DNA of 64,000 nucleotides, from NCBI GenBank assembly GCA_944323755.1, contig CALUTR010000003.1, forward strand, positions 228,282 through 292,281, written 5' to 3'. Made by a program: the position numbers and the translations under genes. The DNA is from an uncultured Helicobacteraceae bacterium. GTDB lineage: Bacteria > Campylobacterota > Campylobacteria > Campylobacterales > Helicobacteraceae. The number at the start of each line of letters is the position of its first letter. Position 1 is the stretch's first letter. This document shows positions 47,886 to 57,119 of this stretch, piece by piece. The notes under the pieces were generated by a model. It made no database searches. It had not been told where the DNA came from and worked only from the letters and a program-made list of their open reading frames with translations.

Positions 47886-48395
47886 ATGGATAAAGTTTTT
47901 GATAGATTTATACAAAATGCAGAAAAAATTAATGAAACTTGGCAGATTGTAGAATTTTTTGAAAATGAATTTAATCGTTTTAGAGATGAAGTTGATCATT
48001 ATAAAGATAGTATATCAAAAGAGCAAGATCAGCTAAAGAATATCAGAGCAGAATACATCTCAATCCAGGATAAAATAAAGGAATCTAAATCAAAGCTAGA
48101 ACAATTGCAGGCTGATATAGAAAGACTTGAATCTTACCATTCGCAACAAAATAACATTATGCATAATTTGCAAAATGAATTAGAAATAAAGCCACTTGAA
48201 AAAGTTGATATTTTTCTTTCTGATGGAACGATCGTTCCAGCTAATCCTGCTAAAGAATTTTATGCAAAAAATCTACTTGAAAAATATCTATCTTGCTTAA
48301 TTGAGCTTAAAACACTAAAGGTAAAGCTTAATAATAGTGATTTAGAGAATGCAAAATTAAAAAATGAATTAAAAGATATGAAAGCTAATAACTAG
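47886..48395 (+). CDS. Coiled-coil protein between hypA and lpxB
   Basis: The 169-residue protein is dominated by heptad-like helices, in particular residues about 30-100 (YKDSISKEQDQLKNIRAEYI and following) and 140-168. A short non-coiled part at about 105-125 (KVDIFLSDGTIVPANPAKEF) separates the two. There is no signal peptide, cysteine or membrane segment. A gene of similar nature occupies this place in H. pylori, with no known function that I can name. ATG 47886 follows a GGGAATGTT sequence with only a weak ribosome site. Confidence 0.72.
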   Translation: MDKVFDRFIQNAEKINETWQIVEFFENEFNRFRDEVDHYKDSISKEQDQLKNIRAEYISIQDKIKESKSKLEQLQADIERLESYHSQQNNIMHNLQNELEIKPLEKVDIFLSDGTIVPANPAKEFYAKNLLEKYLSCLIELKTLKVKLNNSDLENAKLKNELKDMKANN

Positions 48396-48415
48396 TTTTA
48401 TTTGATGGTTTGGTT

Positions 48416-49483
48416 ATGAAACTTTTTGTATCTGCATTAGAATTTTCATCAAATATTCACCTTAAGTATTTAATGCGAGAGCTTTCAAATCGCATAGATG
48501 TGGAATTATATGGTGTATTTGGGGAAGATATTAGCGATAATAAACCAATTTATAGCCCAAATGATTTTTCTATTATGGGTTTTGTTGATGTATTTTATAA
48601 GATTAGATTTCTATCAAAAGCGCTAAAAGAGATGTCAAAATTAGCATTATCTTGCGATAAGATTCTGTTGCTAGATAGTTCTTCATTTCATATTCCACTT
48701 GCCAAAAAAATTAAAAAAGCAAATCCAAATAAAGAAATCATTTATTATATATTGCCACAAGTATGGGCGTGGAAGCCTTGGAGAACTAAAATTCTTGAGA
48801 AATATTTTGATATATTAGCTGGAATCTTGCCATTTGAGATTGATTATTATAAACAAAAAGCTGTTTTTGTAGGACACCCACTTCTTGATGAAATAAAAAC
48901 ATATAAAACACACACTATAGAATCTAATATTATTACTTTTATGCCCGGTAGTCGCACAAGCGAGATTCGCCGACTTTTTCCTATTTTTGTGGAAGTTAAA
49001 AATAAATTAAAGCAAATTGATTCTAATTTAATTTTTAACTTAGTTGTACCAAAGAAATTTCAATATAAAGAAGCGCAGATTTATAAACATTTAGATGATT
49101 TTAATATTGTATTTGATTCACATAAAAGCCTTTATGAGAGTAAATTTGCATTTATTTGTAGCGGCACGGCAACTTTGGAGAGTGCGATTATTGGCACACC
49201 ATTTGTGTTGGGATATAAAGCTAAAAAATTAGACGAGATCATTGTTAAGCTGTTTTTAAATATAGAATATGTTGGTCTTGCAAATATCTTATATCAAAAG
49301 ATTAATCAAGATTCTGTGTTTCATAATGAATTACTACAAGAGAACTTAAATGTAACCAATTTAATTTCAGCTTATATGAATTTTAATAGCAATGACTTTA
49401 TCGTAAAATCATTTGAGTTGCGAAAATATTTGCAATATGGTAGTGTAAGTAATATGTGCGATATTGTGCTAAATTCTAAGTAG
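48416..49483 (+). CDS. lpxB: Lipid-A-disaccharide synthase
   Basis: LpxB joins UDP-2,3-diacylglucosamine and lipid X in lipid A synthesis at the inner membrane. Conserved parts are the N-terminal LFVSALEFSSNIHLKYL (in place of the more usual AGEASGD), YYILPQVWAWKPWRTK, FVGHPLLDE, FMPGSRTSEIRRLFPIF and FICSGTATLESAIIGTPFVLGY. It has about 355 residues, typical for Helicobacter. The start may be ATG 48410 or 48416; neither has a strong ribosome site. Together with kdsA in this window it belongs to lipopolysaccharide synthesis. Confidence 0.93.
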   Translation: MKLFVSALEFSSNIHLKYLMRELSNRIDVELYGVFGEDISDNKPIYSPNDFSIMGFVDVFYKIRFLSKALKEMSKLALSCDKILLLDSSSFHIPLAKKIKKANPNKEIIYYILPQVWAWKPWRTKILEKYFDILAGILPFEIDYYKQKAVFVGHPLLDEIKTYKTHTIESNIITFMPGSRTSEIRRLFPIFVEVKNKLKQIDSNLIFNLVVPKKFQYKEAQIYKHLDDFNIVFDSHKSLYESKFAFICSGTATLESAIIGTPFVLGYKAKKLDEIIVKLFLNIEYVGLANILYQKINQDSVFHNELLQENLNVTNLISAYMNFNSNDFIVKSFELRKYLQYGSVSNMCDIVLNSK

Positions 49484-49550
49484 TTTAAAGATTTATATGG
49501 TATAACCTTATCTTTATTATTATGCGTTTTACTAAATAAAAAGGGAATTT

Positions 49551-50255
49551 ATGAGAATTAAAATTATGGCTTTAGTGGTTGTTTTAGCACTATGTGGAGT
49601 TTTATTTTTGTATAAAGATGTGGCAATGGATATGCTTGGCTTTGCTGCTCCTAATGCTAATAGTAATATTAATGATGTGGATTATAGTATTCAAGATTCT
49701 GGTGTTATCAATCAAAATAATATTGTTACAACTCCTAGTAATAAAGCAGATTCTGCACCTTTAAACAATCAAATATGTGATTCTAATAATTCATCTAATT
49801 GTCTTGTAATGGCGAAATCTCATATAGAAAACAATCAAATTATTCAAGCGCTTGGCTTGTTGATTCAGGGTTGTGAATATAAAAACGCAGAATCTTGTTT
49901 AATGCTTGCGGATTTATATTCTAAAGATAATAGTATTGATAAATCTAAATATATTTATTTTGGTTATATTGAAAAGTCTTGTAATCTAGATAATATCGAT
50001 GCTTGTTATAAATTAGGTGTAAAGTATTATCGTGGTGATGATATCGTGGATAAAAATATGAAAAAATCATTTGATTTATTTAAAAAGGTGTGTGATAGTG
50101 GTAATATGGAAGGTTGTAATAATCTTGCTGTAATGTATAATAATGGTGATGGAGGTATCAAAAAAGATTTAAAACTTGCAAAAGATTTATTTGATAAAGC
50201 TTGTAAAAGCGGCTATCAGCCTAGTTGTGATAATATTAAAAAAGTGTTTAATTAA
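49551..50255 (+). CDS. Sel1-repeat protein with signal anchor (Hcp-like)
   Basis: The protein begins with a hydrophobic N terminus (MRIKIMALVVVLALCGVLFL) that serves as signal or anchor, then a Ser/Asn-rich linker, then Sel1-like helical repeats. Cysteines recur with the spacing of the Helicobacter cysteine-rich proteins: SCNLDNIDACYKLGVKYYRG, VCDSGNMEGCNNLAVMYNNG and ACKSGYQPSCDNI. Each Cys pair likely forms a disulfide bridging the two helices of a repeat, so a periplasmic or secreted location is expected. The role is unknown. It lies between lpxB and greA, a position where I do not recall such a gene in H. pylori. Confidence 0.8.
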   Translation: MRIKIMALVVVLALCGVLFLYKDVAMDMLGFAAPNANSNINDVDYSIQDSGVINQNNIVTTPSNKADSAPLNNQICDSNNSSNCLVMAKSHIENNQIIQALGLLIQGCEYKNAESCLMLADLYSKDNSIDKSKYIYFGYIEKSCNLDNIDACYKLGVKYYRGDDIVDKNMKKSFDLFKKVCDSGNMEGCNNLAVMYNNGDGGIKKDLKLAKDLFDKACKSGYQPSCDNIKKVFN

Positions 50256-50273
50256 TCTATAAGGTGAAATTTT

Positions 50274-50762
50274 ATGCAAAAAGAGCCAATGACAGAGTAT
50301 GGTTACAATAAATTATGTGATGAATTAAAAAAGCTCAAAGAAGTAGAGCGTCCATATATCATAAAAGAAATAGATATAGCGCGTTCTCACGGTGATTTGA
50401 AAGAAAATGCCGAATATCATGCTGCTAGAGAAAAACAAGCTTTTATAGAAGCTAGAATTGTTGAATTAAGCGCTATGCTTGCAAATGTGCAGATTGTAAA
50501 TCCAGAATCTTATGAACACAATAGTGTGAATTTTGGGAGTACTATTGTTTTGCTAAATCTAGATGATGATAAAAAGGTTCAATATACTATTGTAGGATCA
50601 TATGAGAGTAATCCAGAAAAGGGCTGTATATCGTTTCATTCTCCAATTGCTAAATCCATTTTAGGAAAACAAGTTGGTGATGAAGTAACTATTAGATTGC
50701 CAAAAGGTGAATGTGATTTTGAAATTTTAAGCATAGAATACAAGGAGATCAATTTTGATTGA
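50274..50762 (+). CDS. greA: Transcription elongation factor GreA
   Basis: GreA rescues backtracked RNA polymerase by stimulating transcript cleavage. The N-terminal coiled coil (MTEYGYNKLCDELKKLKEVE and following) carries the acidic tip in GDLKENAEYHAAREKQAF, and the C-terminal domain shows TIVGSYESNPEKGCISFHSP and GKQVGDEVTIRLPKGECDFE. It has 162 residues, full length. Its stop overlaps the start of dut by 8 bases, keeping the order known in H. pylori. Confidence 0.96.
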   Translation: MQKEPMTEYGYNKLCDELKKLKEVERPYIIKEIDIARSHGDLKENAEYHAAREKQAFIEARIVELSAMLANVQIVNPESYEHNSVNFGSTIVLLNLDDDKKVQYTIVGSYESNPEKGCISFHSPIAKSILGKQVGDEVTIRLPKGECDFEILSIEYKEINFD

Positions 50763-51186
50763 TTTAAAGGTGAAGCAATTACACAAAAATGCGATATTGC
50801 CTAAATATCAAAGTAGTGGTGCAAGTGGTTTTGATCTTCATAGTGTTGAAGAAGTGAGTATAGATTCTGGTTGTTTTGGTGTTGTAAAAACAGGATTGGC
50901 ATTTGAGATTCCAAGTGGATATGAGATACAAGTAAGAGCTCGAAGCGGATTAGCATATAAAAATGGTATTGGCGTGTTGAATGCACCAGGCACTATCGAT
51001 AGTGATTATCGCGGTGAAGTTATGGTTATATTGTTTAATTTTTCAAAAGAAAAATTTTGCATAAAAAGTGGCGATAGGATAGCACAAGCTGTATTGGCTC
51101 AAGTGTATATGGCTAATTTGATTATTAGTGATCATTTAAATAATACAGAGCGTGGCATTGGTGGTTTTGGTAGCACAGGAGTGTAA
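50755..51186 (+). CDS. dut: Deoxyuridine 5'-triphosphate nucleotidohydrolase
   Basis: Dut hydrolyses dUTP to dUMP to keep uracil out of DNA. The trimeric dUTPase motifs are present in order: SGASGFDLHS (motif 1), RARSGLAYKNG (motif 2), GVLNAPGTIDSDYRGEV (motif 3), GDRIAQAVLA (motif 4) and the C-terminal RGIGGFGSTGV (motif 5). It has 143 residues, the usual length. The start is likely TTG 50755, overlapping the end of greA, with AAGGAG upstream. Confidence 0.96.
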   Translation: MIDLKVKQLHKNAILPKYQSSGASGFDLHSVEEVSIDSGCFGVVKTGLAFEIPSGYEIQVRARSGLAYKNGIGVLNAPGTIDSDYRGEVMVILFNFSKEKFCIKSGDRIAQAVLAQVYMANLIISDHLNNTERGIGGFGSTGV

Positions 51187-51229
51187 AAATCAAAATATTA
51201 TAGTAGAATAGCAGCTTTTAAGCCTATGA

Positions 51230-51838
51230 ATGAAGGATATGATTTTGAGTATAAAAAATAATCTTGATTACATTAAAAGTGAGTTTAGCAATGATAGTCA
51301 ATTGCTAGAAAATACATTGAAGTTAGAGAGATTTTATAAAAAATATAAATACATTATTTGGACTTTTTTTGTTGTTGTTATACTTGGTGGTATTTCATAT
51401 TTGATATACATAAAACACACAGAGCAAAATGCGCAAAAATATAGTGTTGTTTACACGCAATTGAAAGATGATGCAAATAACTCTAATCTTAGAGATGAAT
51501 TGAAAAATGGAAATAAAAAATTATATGATTTATTTCTTTTGCAACAAGCATTTAAAAATGGCAATATTAGCGACTTTGAAGAGTTAAAAAATAGTAATAA
51601 TATTTTGATATCTTCGCTTGCATCGTATTATATTGGCAGTTTTGAGCGCGATATATCAGTGTTAAAAGGTGTTGATAAATATACACTTGGTGATTTATCA
51701 AAGCTTCAGCAAGCATTTTTATTGATTAATGAAAATAAAATTAATGACGCAAAACTTGTTTTAGGTGAGATTCCACAAGAATCTAATTTAGGCGAATTTG
51801 CAAAATTGCTAACTCATTATATGATCACAAAACAATGA
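51230..51838 (+). CDS. Membrane-anchored YfgM-like/TPR protein (putative)
   Basis: This 202-residue protein has a cytoplasmic N-terminal segment, one transmembrane helix (about 41-60, YIIWTFFVVVILGGISYLIY) and a helical periplasmic part with repeat-like pairs of helices, similar in layout to YfgM-type TPR proteins. The start is uncertain: ATG 51230, or TTG 51245 which has AAGGA seven bases before it. The stop overlaps the start of the following lipoprotein as ATGA, so the two are probably coupled. In many bacteria YfgM is followed by BamB, which makes a similar envelope role plausible. Confidence 0.65.
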   Translation: MKDMILSIKNNLDYIKSEFSNDSQLLENTLKLERFYKKYKYIIWTFFVVVILGGISYLIYIKHTEQNAQKYSVVYTQLKDDANNSNLRDELKNGNKKLYDLFLLQQAFKNGNISDFEELKNSNNILISSLASYYIGSFERDISVLKGVDKYTLGDLSKLQQAFLLINENKINDAKLVLGEIPQESNLGEFAKLLTHYMITKQ

Positions 51839-52833
51839 ACAAAATACTATTATTAGCGTCTTTTTTATTGTTTATTGGTTGTAGTCAAAAACAATATTTT
51901 ACGCCAAGTGAAGATAGAATCCTTGGCGAGGTAGAAGTTGATGAAGTATTAGAATATCCAATATCTCAAGCTAATAAAAATGGTGCATTATTAAGCAATG
52001 GCTCTATTATCACAAAAGATGGTATTTATAATATTAGTTTAAAAGAAAATTATGAATTTTTAAATACTGTTGGTGATTTAATCCTTGTTGCTAACTATGA
52101 GACGAATACTTTGTTTATATTAAATAAAGACGGCAAGGAGATGTATTCATTTACATTTGATTATATGCCAATTTCTGCATCACTTAGGGATAATATATTA
52201 GCTTTAGTATTGGCAGATAATAGTCTTGTATTATGGGATATTGATGTAAATGAAAAGCTATTTAGTAGTAATAATGCAGTCTCATATGTTATTAATTCAA
52301 AGGTGGCATCGCCATTGTTTATCGATGATAAAGTTGTGTTTCCTGCATTTGATAATAAAGTTGTGGTTGTTAGTTTGAATAATTTTAAAATTCTACATAC
52401 CATTGCATTAGGTAGTGATACATTTTTTAGCAATATTATTTATTTAGCATCTAGCGGTAATAATATTATATTTGCAACCAGTGGTAAGCTTATGACTTTT
52501 GTAGATGGTAAAGATTTTTCAAAAGCAGTCAATATAAAAGATATTGTTTTTGTTAATAATAAAATTTATATATTAAGTCTTGAGGGTGAAGTTATAGAGT
52601 TTGATTTATTGCTAAATGAGCTACATAGGGCAAAATTTCAATATGCAAGTCTTAGTTCACTTGTTATAAATGATTATATATATACATTAGAATCTCAAGG
52701 CTATATGATAAAAATAGATCCAAATAGCTTTGTAGATTATATCTATACAATTGATATAGATGAGTATAAAAATAGTTTTTATACAAATGATGTGATTTAT
52801 TATGATGATAAAATCATAAAGTTTCCGAAGTGA
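51835..52833 (+). CDS. Lipoprotein with beta-propeller-like repeats (BamB-like, putative)
   Basis: The N terminus LLASFLLFIGCSQK is a lipoprotein signal with the lipobox Cys at about residue 16. The rest consists of repeated beta-strand blades with aliphatic-rich strands followed by Asp/Asn turns (NGALLSNGSIITKDGIYNIS, SLRDNILALVLADNSLVLWD, DDKVVFPAFDNKVVVVSLNN), as in PQQ-type propellers. BamB, which assists outer-membrane protein assembly, has this design and often follows a YfgM gene. The assignment is by architecture and order and not by recognisable motif. Confidence 0.6.
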   Translation: MNKILLLASFLLFIGCSQKQYFTPSEDRILGEVEVDEVLEYPISQANKNGALLSNGSIITKDGIYNISLKENYEFLNTVGDLILVANYETNTLFILNKDGKEMYSFTFDYMPISASLRDNILALVLADNSLVLWDIDVNEKLFSSNNAVSYVINSKVASPLFIDDKVVFPAFDNKVVVVSLNNFKILHTIALGSDTFFSNIIYLASSGNNIIFATSGKLMTFVDGKDFSKAVNIKDIVFVNNKIYILSLEGEVIEFDLLLNELHRAKFQYASLSSLVINDYIYTLESQGYMIKIDPNSFVDYIYTIDIDEYKNSFYTNDVIYYDDKIIKFPK

Positions 52834-52836
52834 AAA

Positions 52837-53466
52837 ATGCTTTTATGTGATATAGGTAACACTTATCTACACTTTTTTTGTAGAGGTAAGATTTGGAAAG
52901 AAAGAGCAAATAGCATAACAAAAAAGAATCCAGAGATTCCAATTTACTATATCAGCGTTAGTAAAAAAAATGAAAAAAAGCTATTAGAATCTCATAATAA
53001 GTGTGTAAATATAGAAAAGTTACTAAAGCTTGATACGATTTATCAAGGTCTTGGAATAGACAGAAAGGCAGCGTGTCTAGCTATCCAGAATGGCACGATA
53101 GTCGATGCTGGAAGTGCGATCACAATAGATATTATGCAATCTGGAATTCATCTAGGTGGCTATATACTTCCTGGATTGGCTAGCTATAAGCAATTATTTT
53201 CTGCCATAGATGCTTTGAGAATGGAATTTAACTTTGATATATCACTTGTATCATTACCACAAAACACTAGAGATGCAATTAGTTTTGGTTGTATTAAGAG
53301 TATAATTTTAACCATACAAAATGTAGCTAAAGATGATTGTATATATTTTACTGGTGGAGATGGTAAATTTTTATCTAGATTTTTTGATAAATCAGTTTAT
53401 GATAATACATTGGTATTTAAAGGTATGTCAAAAGTATTGCAAAATAATCTAAAGGGTTCATTATGA
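52837..53466 (+). CDS. coaX: Type III pantothenate kinase
   Basis: CoaX phosphorylates pantothenate, the first step of coenzyme A synthesis, and is the only pantothenate kinase in Helicobacter as far as I know. The ASKHA-fold motifs are seen: LLCDIGNTYLHFF at the N terminus, GIDRKAACLAIQNGTIVDAG with the Asp of phosphate 2, and GGYILPGLASYKQLF. The C-terminal YFTGGDGKFLSRF fits the adenosine motif. At 209 residues it is short for the family (usually about 220-260) but matches Helicobacter. Its stop overlaps hisG. Confidence 0.9.
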   Translation: MLLCDIGNTYLHFFCRGKIWKERANSITKKNPEIPIYYISVSKKNEKKLLESHNKCVNIEKLLKLDTIYQGLGIDRKAACLAIQNGTIVDAGSAITIDIMQSGIHLGGYILPGLASYKQLFSAIDALRMEFNFDISLVSLPQNTRDAISFGCIKSIILTIQNVAKDDCIYFTGGDGKFLSRFFDKSVYDNTLVFKGMSKVLQNNLKGSL

Positions 53467-54083
53467 TTACAATAGCATTGCCAAAAGGTAGAATCGCAGA
53501 TGATGTTCTTGATTTATTTACAAAAATGTTTGGCGGTAGCTTTGCATTTGTAAATAGAAAATTGATATTACAGCAAGATAATTTTAGATTTCTTCTTGTC
53601 AGAAGCCAAGATGTGCCTATTTATGTATCTTACCAAGCAGCTGATTTAGGTGTAGTAGGGCTTGATGTATTAGAGGAAACAGGTGTTGATATTGTTAGAT
53701 TACTTGATTTAGAAATTGGTAAGTGTAGAGTTGTGCTTGGATCTAAAATGAATGAAAGCATAGATTATGATAAGCCTCAAATTAAAATTGCTACAAAAAT
53801 GCCAAATATTACAAGAAATTTCTTTTCAAAAAAGGCAATAGCAACTGATATTATAAAATTGTATGGTTCTATTGAGCTTGCACCTCTTGTTGGATTGTCT
53901 GATGCTATTGTGGATATTGTTGAGACTGGAAATACTATGAGAGAGAATAATTTGAAAGTTGATGAAGTTATTTTGGAATCTAGCGCTTATCTTATTGCAA
54001 ATAGAAATAGTTTTTATTCAAAAAAGTATGATATTTTAGATATTTACAATAAGCTTAAAAAATTAGTAGATGACCGACAATGA
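53463..54083 (+). CDS. hisG: ATP phosphoribosyltransferase, short form
   Basis: HisG carries out the first step of histidine synthesis. The 206-residue protein lacks the C-terminal regulatory domain of the long form, and short HisG needs a separate HisZ subunit, which is not encoded in this window. Conserved parts are ITIALPKGRIADDVLDLF, YQAADLGVVGLDVLEE, and the phosphate-binding loop VGLSDAIVDIVETGNTMREN. It is inserted between coaX and a small exported protein with 4-base overlaps on both sides. I know of no histidine pathway in H. pylori, so its presence separates this genome from that species. Confidence 0.92.
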   Translation: MITIALPKGRIADDVLDLFTKMFGGSFAFVNRKLILQQDNFRFLLVRSQDVPIYVSYQAADLGVVGLDVLEETGVDIVRLLDLEIGKCRVVLGSKMNESIDYDKPQIKIATKMPNITRNFFSKKAIATDIIKLYGSIELAPLVGLSDAIVDIVETGNTMRENNLKVDEVILESSAYLIANRNSFYSKKYDILDIYNKLKKLVDDRQ

Positions 54084-54388
54084 AGCTATTTGCATCGCTT
54101 ATATTATTGTTTAGTTGTGTTAATGCTGCTTGGGTTATGTTTAATGATGGTGAGGATACATATATTTACAATAATGTAAGTGGTGATATTTATATCCGTC
54201 ATAAAAAAGGTGGAAATAATTATGAAGATGTGTTTGTTAAAATGCCATCTGGCGTAGTGCTTGATTCTAAACATTTGGGTGTAGATAATAAAGATCATAC
54301 TAATCACAATAATAGTTTGCCACAAGATATTTTGCTAAATAAATTGCAAGGTATTCAAAATGAAACATTAAATAGAGCATTAGAGTAG
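54080..54388 (+). CDS. Small exported protein
   Basis: The 102-residue protein has a signal peptide (MKLFASLILLFSCVNAAW) and a short mature part with strands (WVMFNDGEDTYIYNNVSGDIYI) and a polar, His- and Asn-rich tail (DNKDHTNHNNSLPQ). It contains one Cys, in the signal region. It overlaps hisG by four bases and lies nine bases before the EAL gene, so it is part of the same unit. Its function is unknown to me. A periplasmic location is likely. Confidence 0.68.
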   Translation: MKLFASLILLFSCVNAAWVMFNDGEDTYIYNNVSGDIYIRHKKGGNNYEDVFVKMPSGVVLDSKHLGVDNKDHTNHNNSLPQDILLNKLQGIQNETLNRALE

Positions 54389-54396
54389 AGGAATAA

Positions 54397-55629
54397 ATGG
54401 CAAATAGATGTGGTGTCAAAGATGAAATTTCTTATAATTTAACAAACAGGGAAGCATTGCTAGAGTATTTAGAGACAATGAGTAGAAAACAAGAAGTGAT
54501 TGCCCTTTTATTTGAATTAGAGGATTTGGATAAGTGGTTTGCCATCTATTCTCCTGATATTATCTGTCAATCAATACAAGGGCTACTAAGCATTATCAAT
54601 GATGTGATTCCTAAAAATGCGAGATTGTTCCCGATCTCTAATGGGACATATTCTATTATTTTCTCTAATGTGAATATTGATAAAGTTGTGGAGTTTGCGC
54701 ATATTTTACGATCTTTAATAGCTGAAAGAAAAAATCGTATAAGTTTAGATGAGCCTGATTTTAGGCTATGTATAGGCATAGCAAAAGGTTATTCAAAATA
54801 TGTTATACCAAAATCATTTAGTGCTTTAAAGTATGCAAAGAAGATACTCTCTAAAATCTATTTATTGGATATTGATGATGATGAGTTTCAAAAGCATCAG
54901 CAAAATAACATAGAATTAAGTAAAATAGTTAAAGATGCTGCATATAAGGGAAATATTGTTCCATTTTATCAACCAATTTATGATAATAAATTAAATAAAA
55001 TATCAAAGTATGAGTGCTTATCGAGGCTTATTTATGATGATAAGATACTTCAACCATTTGATTTTTTATATATTGCAAGACAGATGGGTTTTATGCGCAG
55101 TATTACTTATTCTGTTATCAACAATAGTTTTAAAATTTTTAAAGATAATGATTTTGAATTTTCTATTAATATAACTGAAGAGGATATACGAGATTCCAAT
55201 GTGCTTGATTATTTAAGCAATCGTTGTAAAAAATATCACATTAATCCCTCTAGAATCATCATTGAGCTTTTAGAAGATATAGAATTTGGTGATGATAATT
55301 TAGTGGTGAATAATATTAATATATTAAAAAATATGGGATTTAAGATCGCAATAGATGATTTTGGTTATGCTAATTCAAATTTTGGACGCTTAATAAAAAT
55401 GCAGATTGATTATGTTAAAATAGATGGCAGATTTGTCAAAAATATAGATACAGATCCAATTAGTTATAAAATAGTAAAATCTATATCAATGTTTGCTAAA
55501 TCTGTTGATGTGAAATGTATAGCAGAGTATGTTCATTCAGAAGCTATTCATTCTCTTGTTTTGTCATTTGGTATAGAATTTTCTCAAGGTTATTATATAG
55601 GTAAAGCCGTATCTAGTTTGAATAATTAG
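54397..55629 (+). CDS. EAL-domain protein (probable cyclic-di-GMP phosphodiesterase) with degenerate GGDEF
   Basis: The C-terminal 225 residues are an EAL domain with every metal/catalytic position I can align: Glu206 (ECL in place of EAL), Asn258 in SINIT, Glu290, Asp320-Asp321 in IDDFGYANSNFG, Lys341 in KIDGRF, Glu377 in IAEYV and Gln397 in SQGYY. This predicts an active phosphodiesterase of cyclic di-GMP. The N-terminal 160 residues have the size and pattern of a GGDEF domain but read ISNGTYSIIF where the GGDEF loop should be, so no cyclase activity is expected. There is no membrane segment. It is followed at eight bases by a membrane protein with another degenerate GGDEF. Confidence 0.85.
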   Translation: MANRCGVKDEISYNLTNREALLEYLETMSRKQEVIALLFELEDLDKWFAIYSPDIICQSIQGLLSIINDVIPKNARLFPISNGTYSIIFSNVNIDKVVEFAHILRSLIAERKNRISLDEPDFRLCIGIAKGYSKYVIPKSFSALKYAKKILSKIYLLDIDDDEFQKHQQNNIELSKIVKDAAYKGNIVPFYQPIYDNKLNKISKYECLSRLIYDDKILQPFDFLYIARQMGFMRSITYSVINNSFKIFKDNDFEFSINITEEDIRDSNVLDYLSNRCKKYHINPSRIIIELLEDIEFGDDNLVVNNINILKNMGFKIAIDDFGYANSNFGRLIKMQIDYVKIDGRFVKNIDTDPISYKIVKSISMFAKSVDVKCIAEYVHSEAIHSLVLSFGIEFSQGYYIGKAVSSLNN

Positions 55630-55637
55630 GATATTAA

Positions 55638-57101
55638 TTGGAATTTATAAAGAAAAATAAAAAATATTTCTACATTTATTTTATAGTTATTTTTTCTTTT
55701 ACGATATTTTATATTACTTTATTTGTAATAAACAGGTTGCAATATTTAGATAGAGATCTTTATGCTGAGAGAGAAAGATTATCTAGGTATATGGATTCTG
55801 TTATTAATGTTGATTTAATTACAAATAGAAACCAAATTTTGTATTTTATGAATTATGTAGAATTACTTGAATATTTTTATAAATATGATACTAAAAATTT
55901 GCAAATTTTTCTCAATAATAATAAGATATATTCATCTATATTTATAGTTAATAATATGAAAAAAGTATTATTTGAAAAAATAGATAAGATAGACTTTGTT
56001 TTTAACATTAATTCATTATTGCTTGATGATTCTATGAAAATTTCCATTGCTTTTGATAATCAATCAAATAATGTTTATAAAATTTTTACTATGCCAATGA
56101 AAGAAAATAATGATATTTATGTTGTGGCATATTTAAATATGAATATTATGCACAATCTCTCACATACTTATATACTGGCAAAAGATGGTGAGTTATTAAG
56201 CAGTTCTGTAGAAGAAAGTGGATTTGATAATTTTGTATTAAAATATCCAGATGAGTGGGAGAAAATCGTAAGCGATAAAAATGGTCAATATATAAGCAAA
56301 TACGGAATCTTTACATATCGATCTTTAAATTCCATTGGGAATATAAATAATATAGATATTGATCAAGAATCTTCTTATATCATATCTATTAAACATATGG
56401 ATCCAAAAGATAATCCATATTCCATAAATAGTATTTCATCATTTATGAAATATGTTGATTTCAATGTCAATATTATTTATTGGATTATTGGTTATGTGTG
56501 GATATTTTTTACTTCAATCGCAGTATTTTTAATTATTATTAACAAATTAAAAAATGTATCTCATATGAGTCTTGATGAAAAGCTTGGTGTCATTGATAGA
56601 AAAAGTGGTTATGAAAAGATTGTTTGTTTTGCTAACTACATTAATTTGCCTGGAATTTTAAAGATTTTATATATTCCATATATGATTCTTTTTTTAAAAA
56701 AACATATAAGATCTATGCATTTTTGCAAGATATATATAAATGGTTTAAAGAGAGTGAGCATTAATTTAGATCATAAATATAGAGATGAGGTTATGAAAAA
56801 GGTTGTTGATATTGTCAAGATTGGGTTGCCAAATGATTCAATTCTTATTCGTATAAGCATAGATGAATTTTTAATTGTATTTACGAATACAAAAATAGAA
56901 TCTATCAACTGCTACTATGCTTCAATGTCTAAAACATTTGTATCTAAGAATTATAATAATGATTTCAAATATAAATTTATAATTAACCATGGTGTAGTGA
57001 AATATAAAAAATACAGTGATATTAATGACTGCATTAATGAGGCAAGCAAGATTGCATACGAGGAAGATAAGAATAACAATGTAAATTTATTTTTTAACTA
57101 A
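55638..57101 (+). CDS. Membrane sensor with a degenerate GGDEF domain
   Basis: Helices at residues about 11-32 and 278-302 flank a periplasmic region of about 245 residues that may bind a ligand (Cache/PAS-like size). The cytoplasmic part (about 310-480) begins SLDEKLGVIDRKSGYEKI, resembling the D-x-L-T-G-L-x-N-R start of GGDEF domains, and reads RISIDEFLIVF (SIDEF, 407-411) at the active-site loop. The missing glycines predict no cyclase activity; the domain may be a receptor or a regulator of the adjacent EAL protein. It starts with TTG 55638, eight bases after the EAL gene. Confidence 0.7.
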   Translation: MEFIKKNKKYFYIYFIVIFSFTIFYITLFVINRLQYLDRDLYAERERLSRYMDSVINVDLITNRNQILYFMNYVELLEYFYKYDTKNLQIFLNNNKIYSSIFIVNNMKKVLFEKIDKIDFVFNINSLLLDDSMKISIAFDNQSNNVYKIFTMPMKENNDIYVVAYLNMNIMHNLSHTYILAKDGELLSSSVEESGFDNFVLKYPDEWEKIVSDKNGQYISKYGIFTYRSLNSIGNINNIDIDQESSYIISIKHMDPKDNPYSINSISSFMKYVDFNVNIIYWIIGYVWIFFTSIAVFLIIINKLKNVSHMSLDEKLGVIDRKSGYEKIVCFANYINLPGILKILYIPYMILFLKKHIRSMHFCKIYINGLKRVSINLDHKYRDEVMKKVVDIVKIGLPNDSILIRISIDEFLIVFTNTKIESINCYYASMSKTFVSKNYNNDFKYKFIINHGVVKYKKYSDINDCINEASKIAYEEDKNNNVNLFFN

Positions 57102-57119
57102 CAAATAAAAGGGGTCTAT

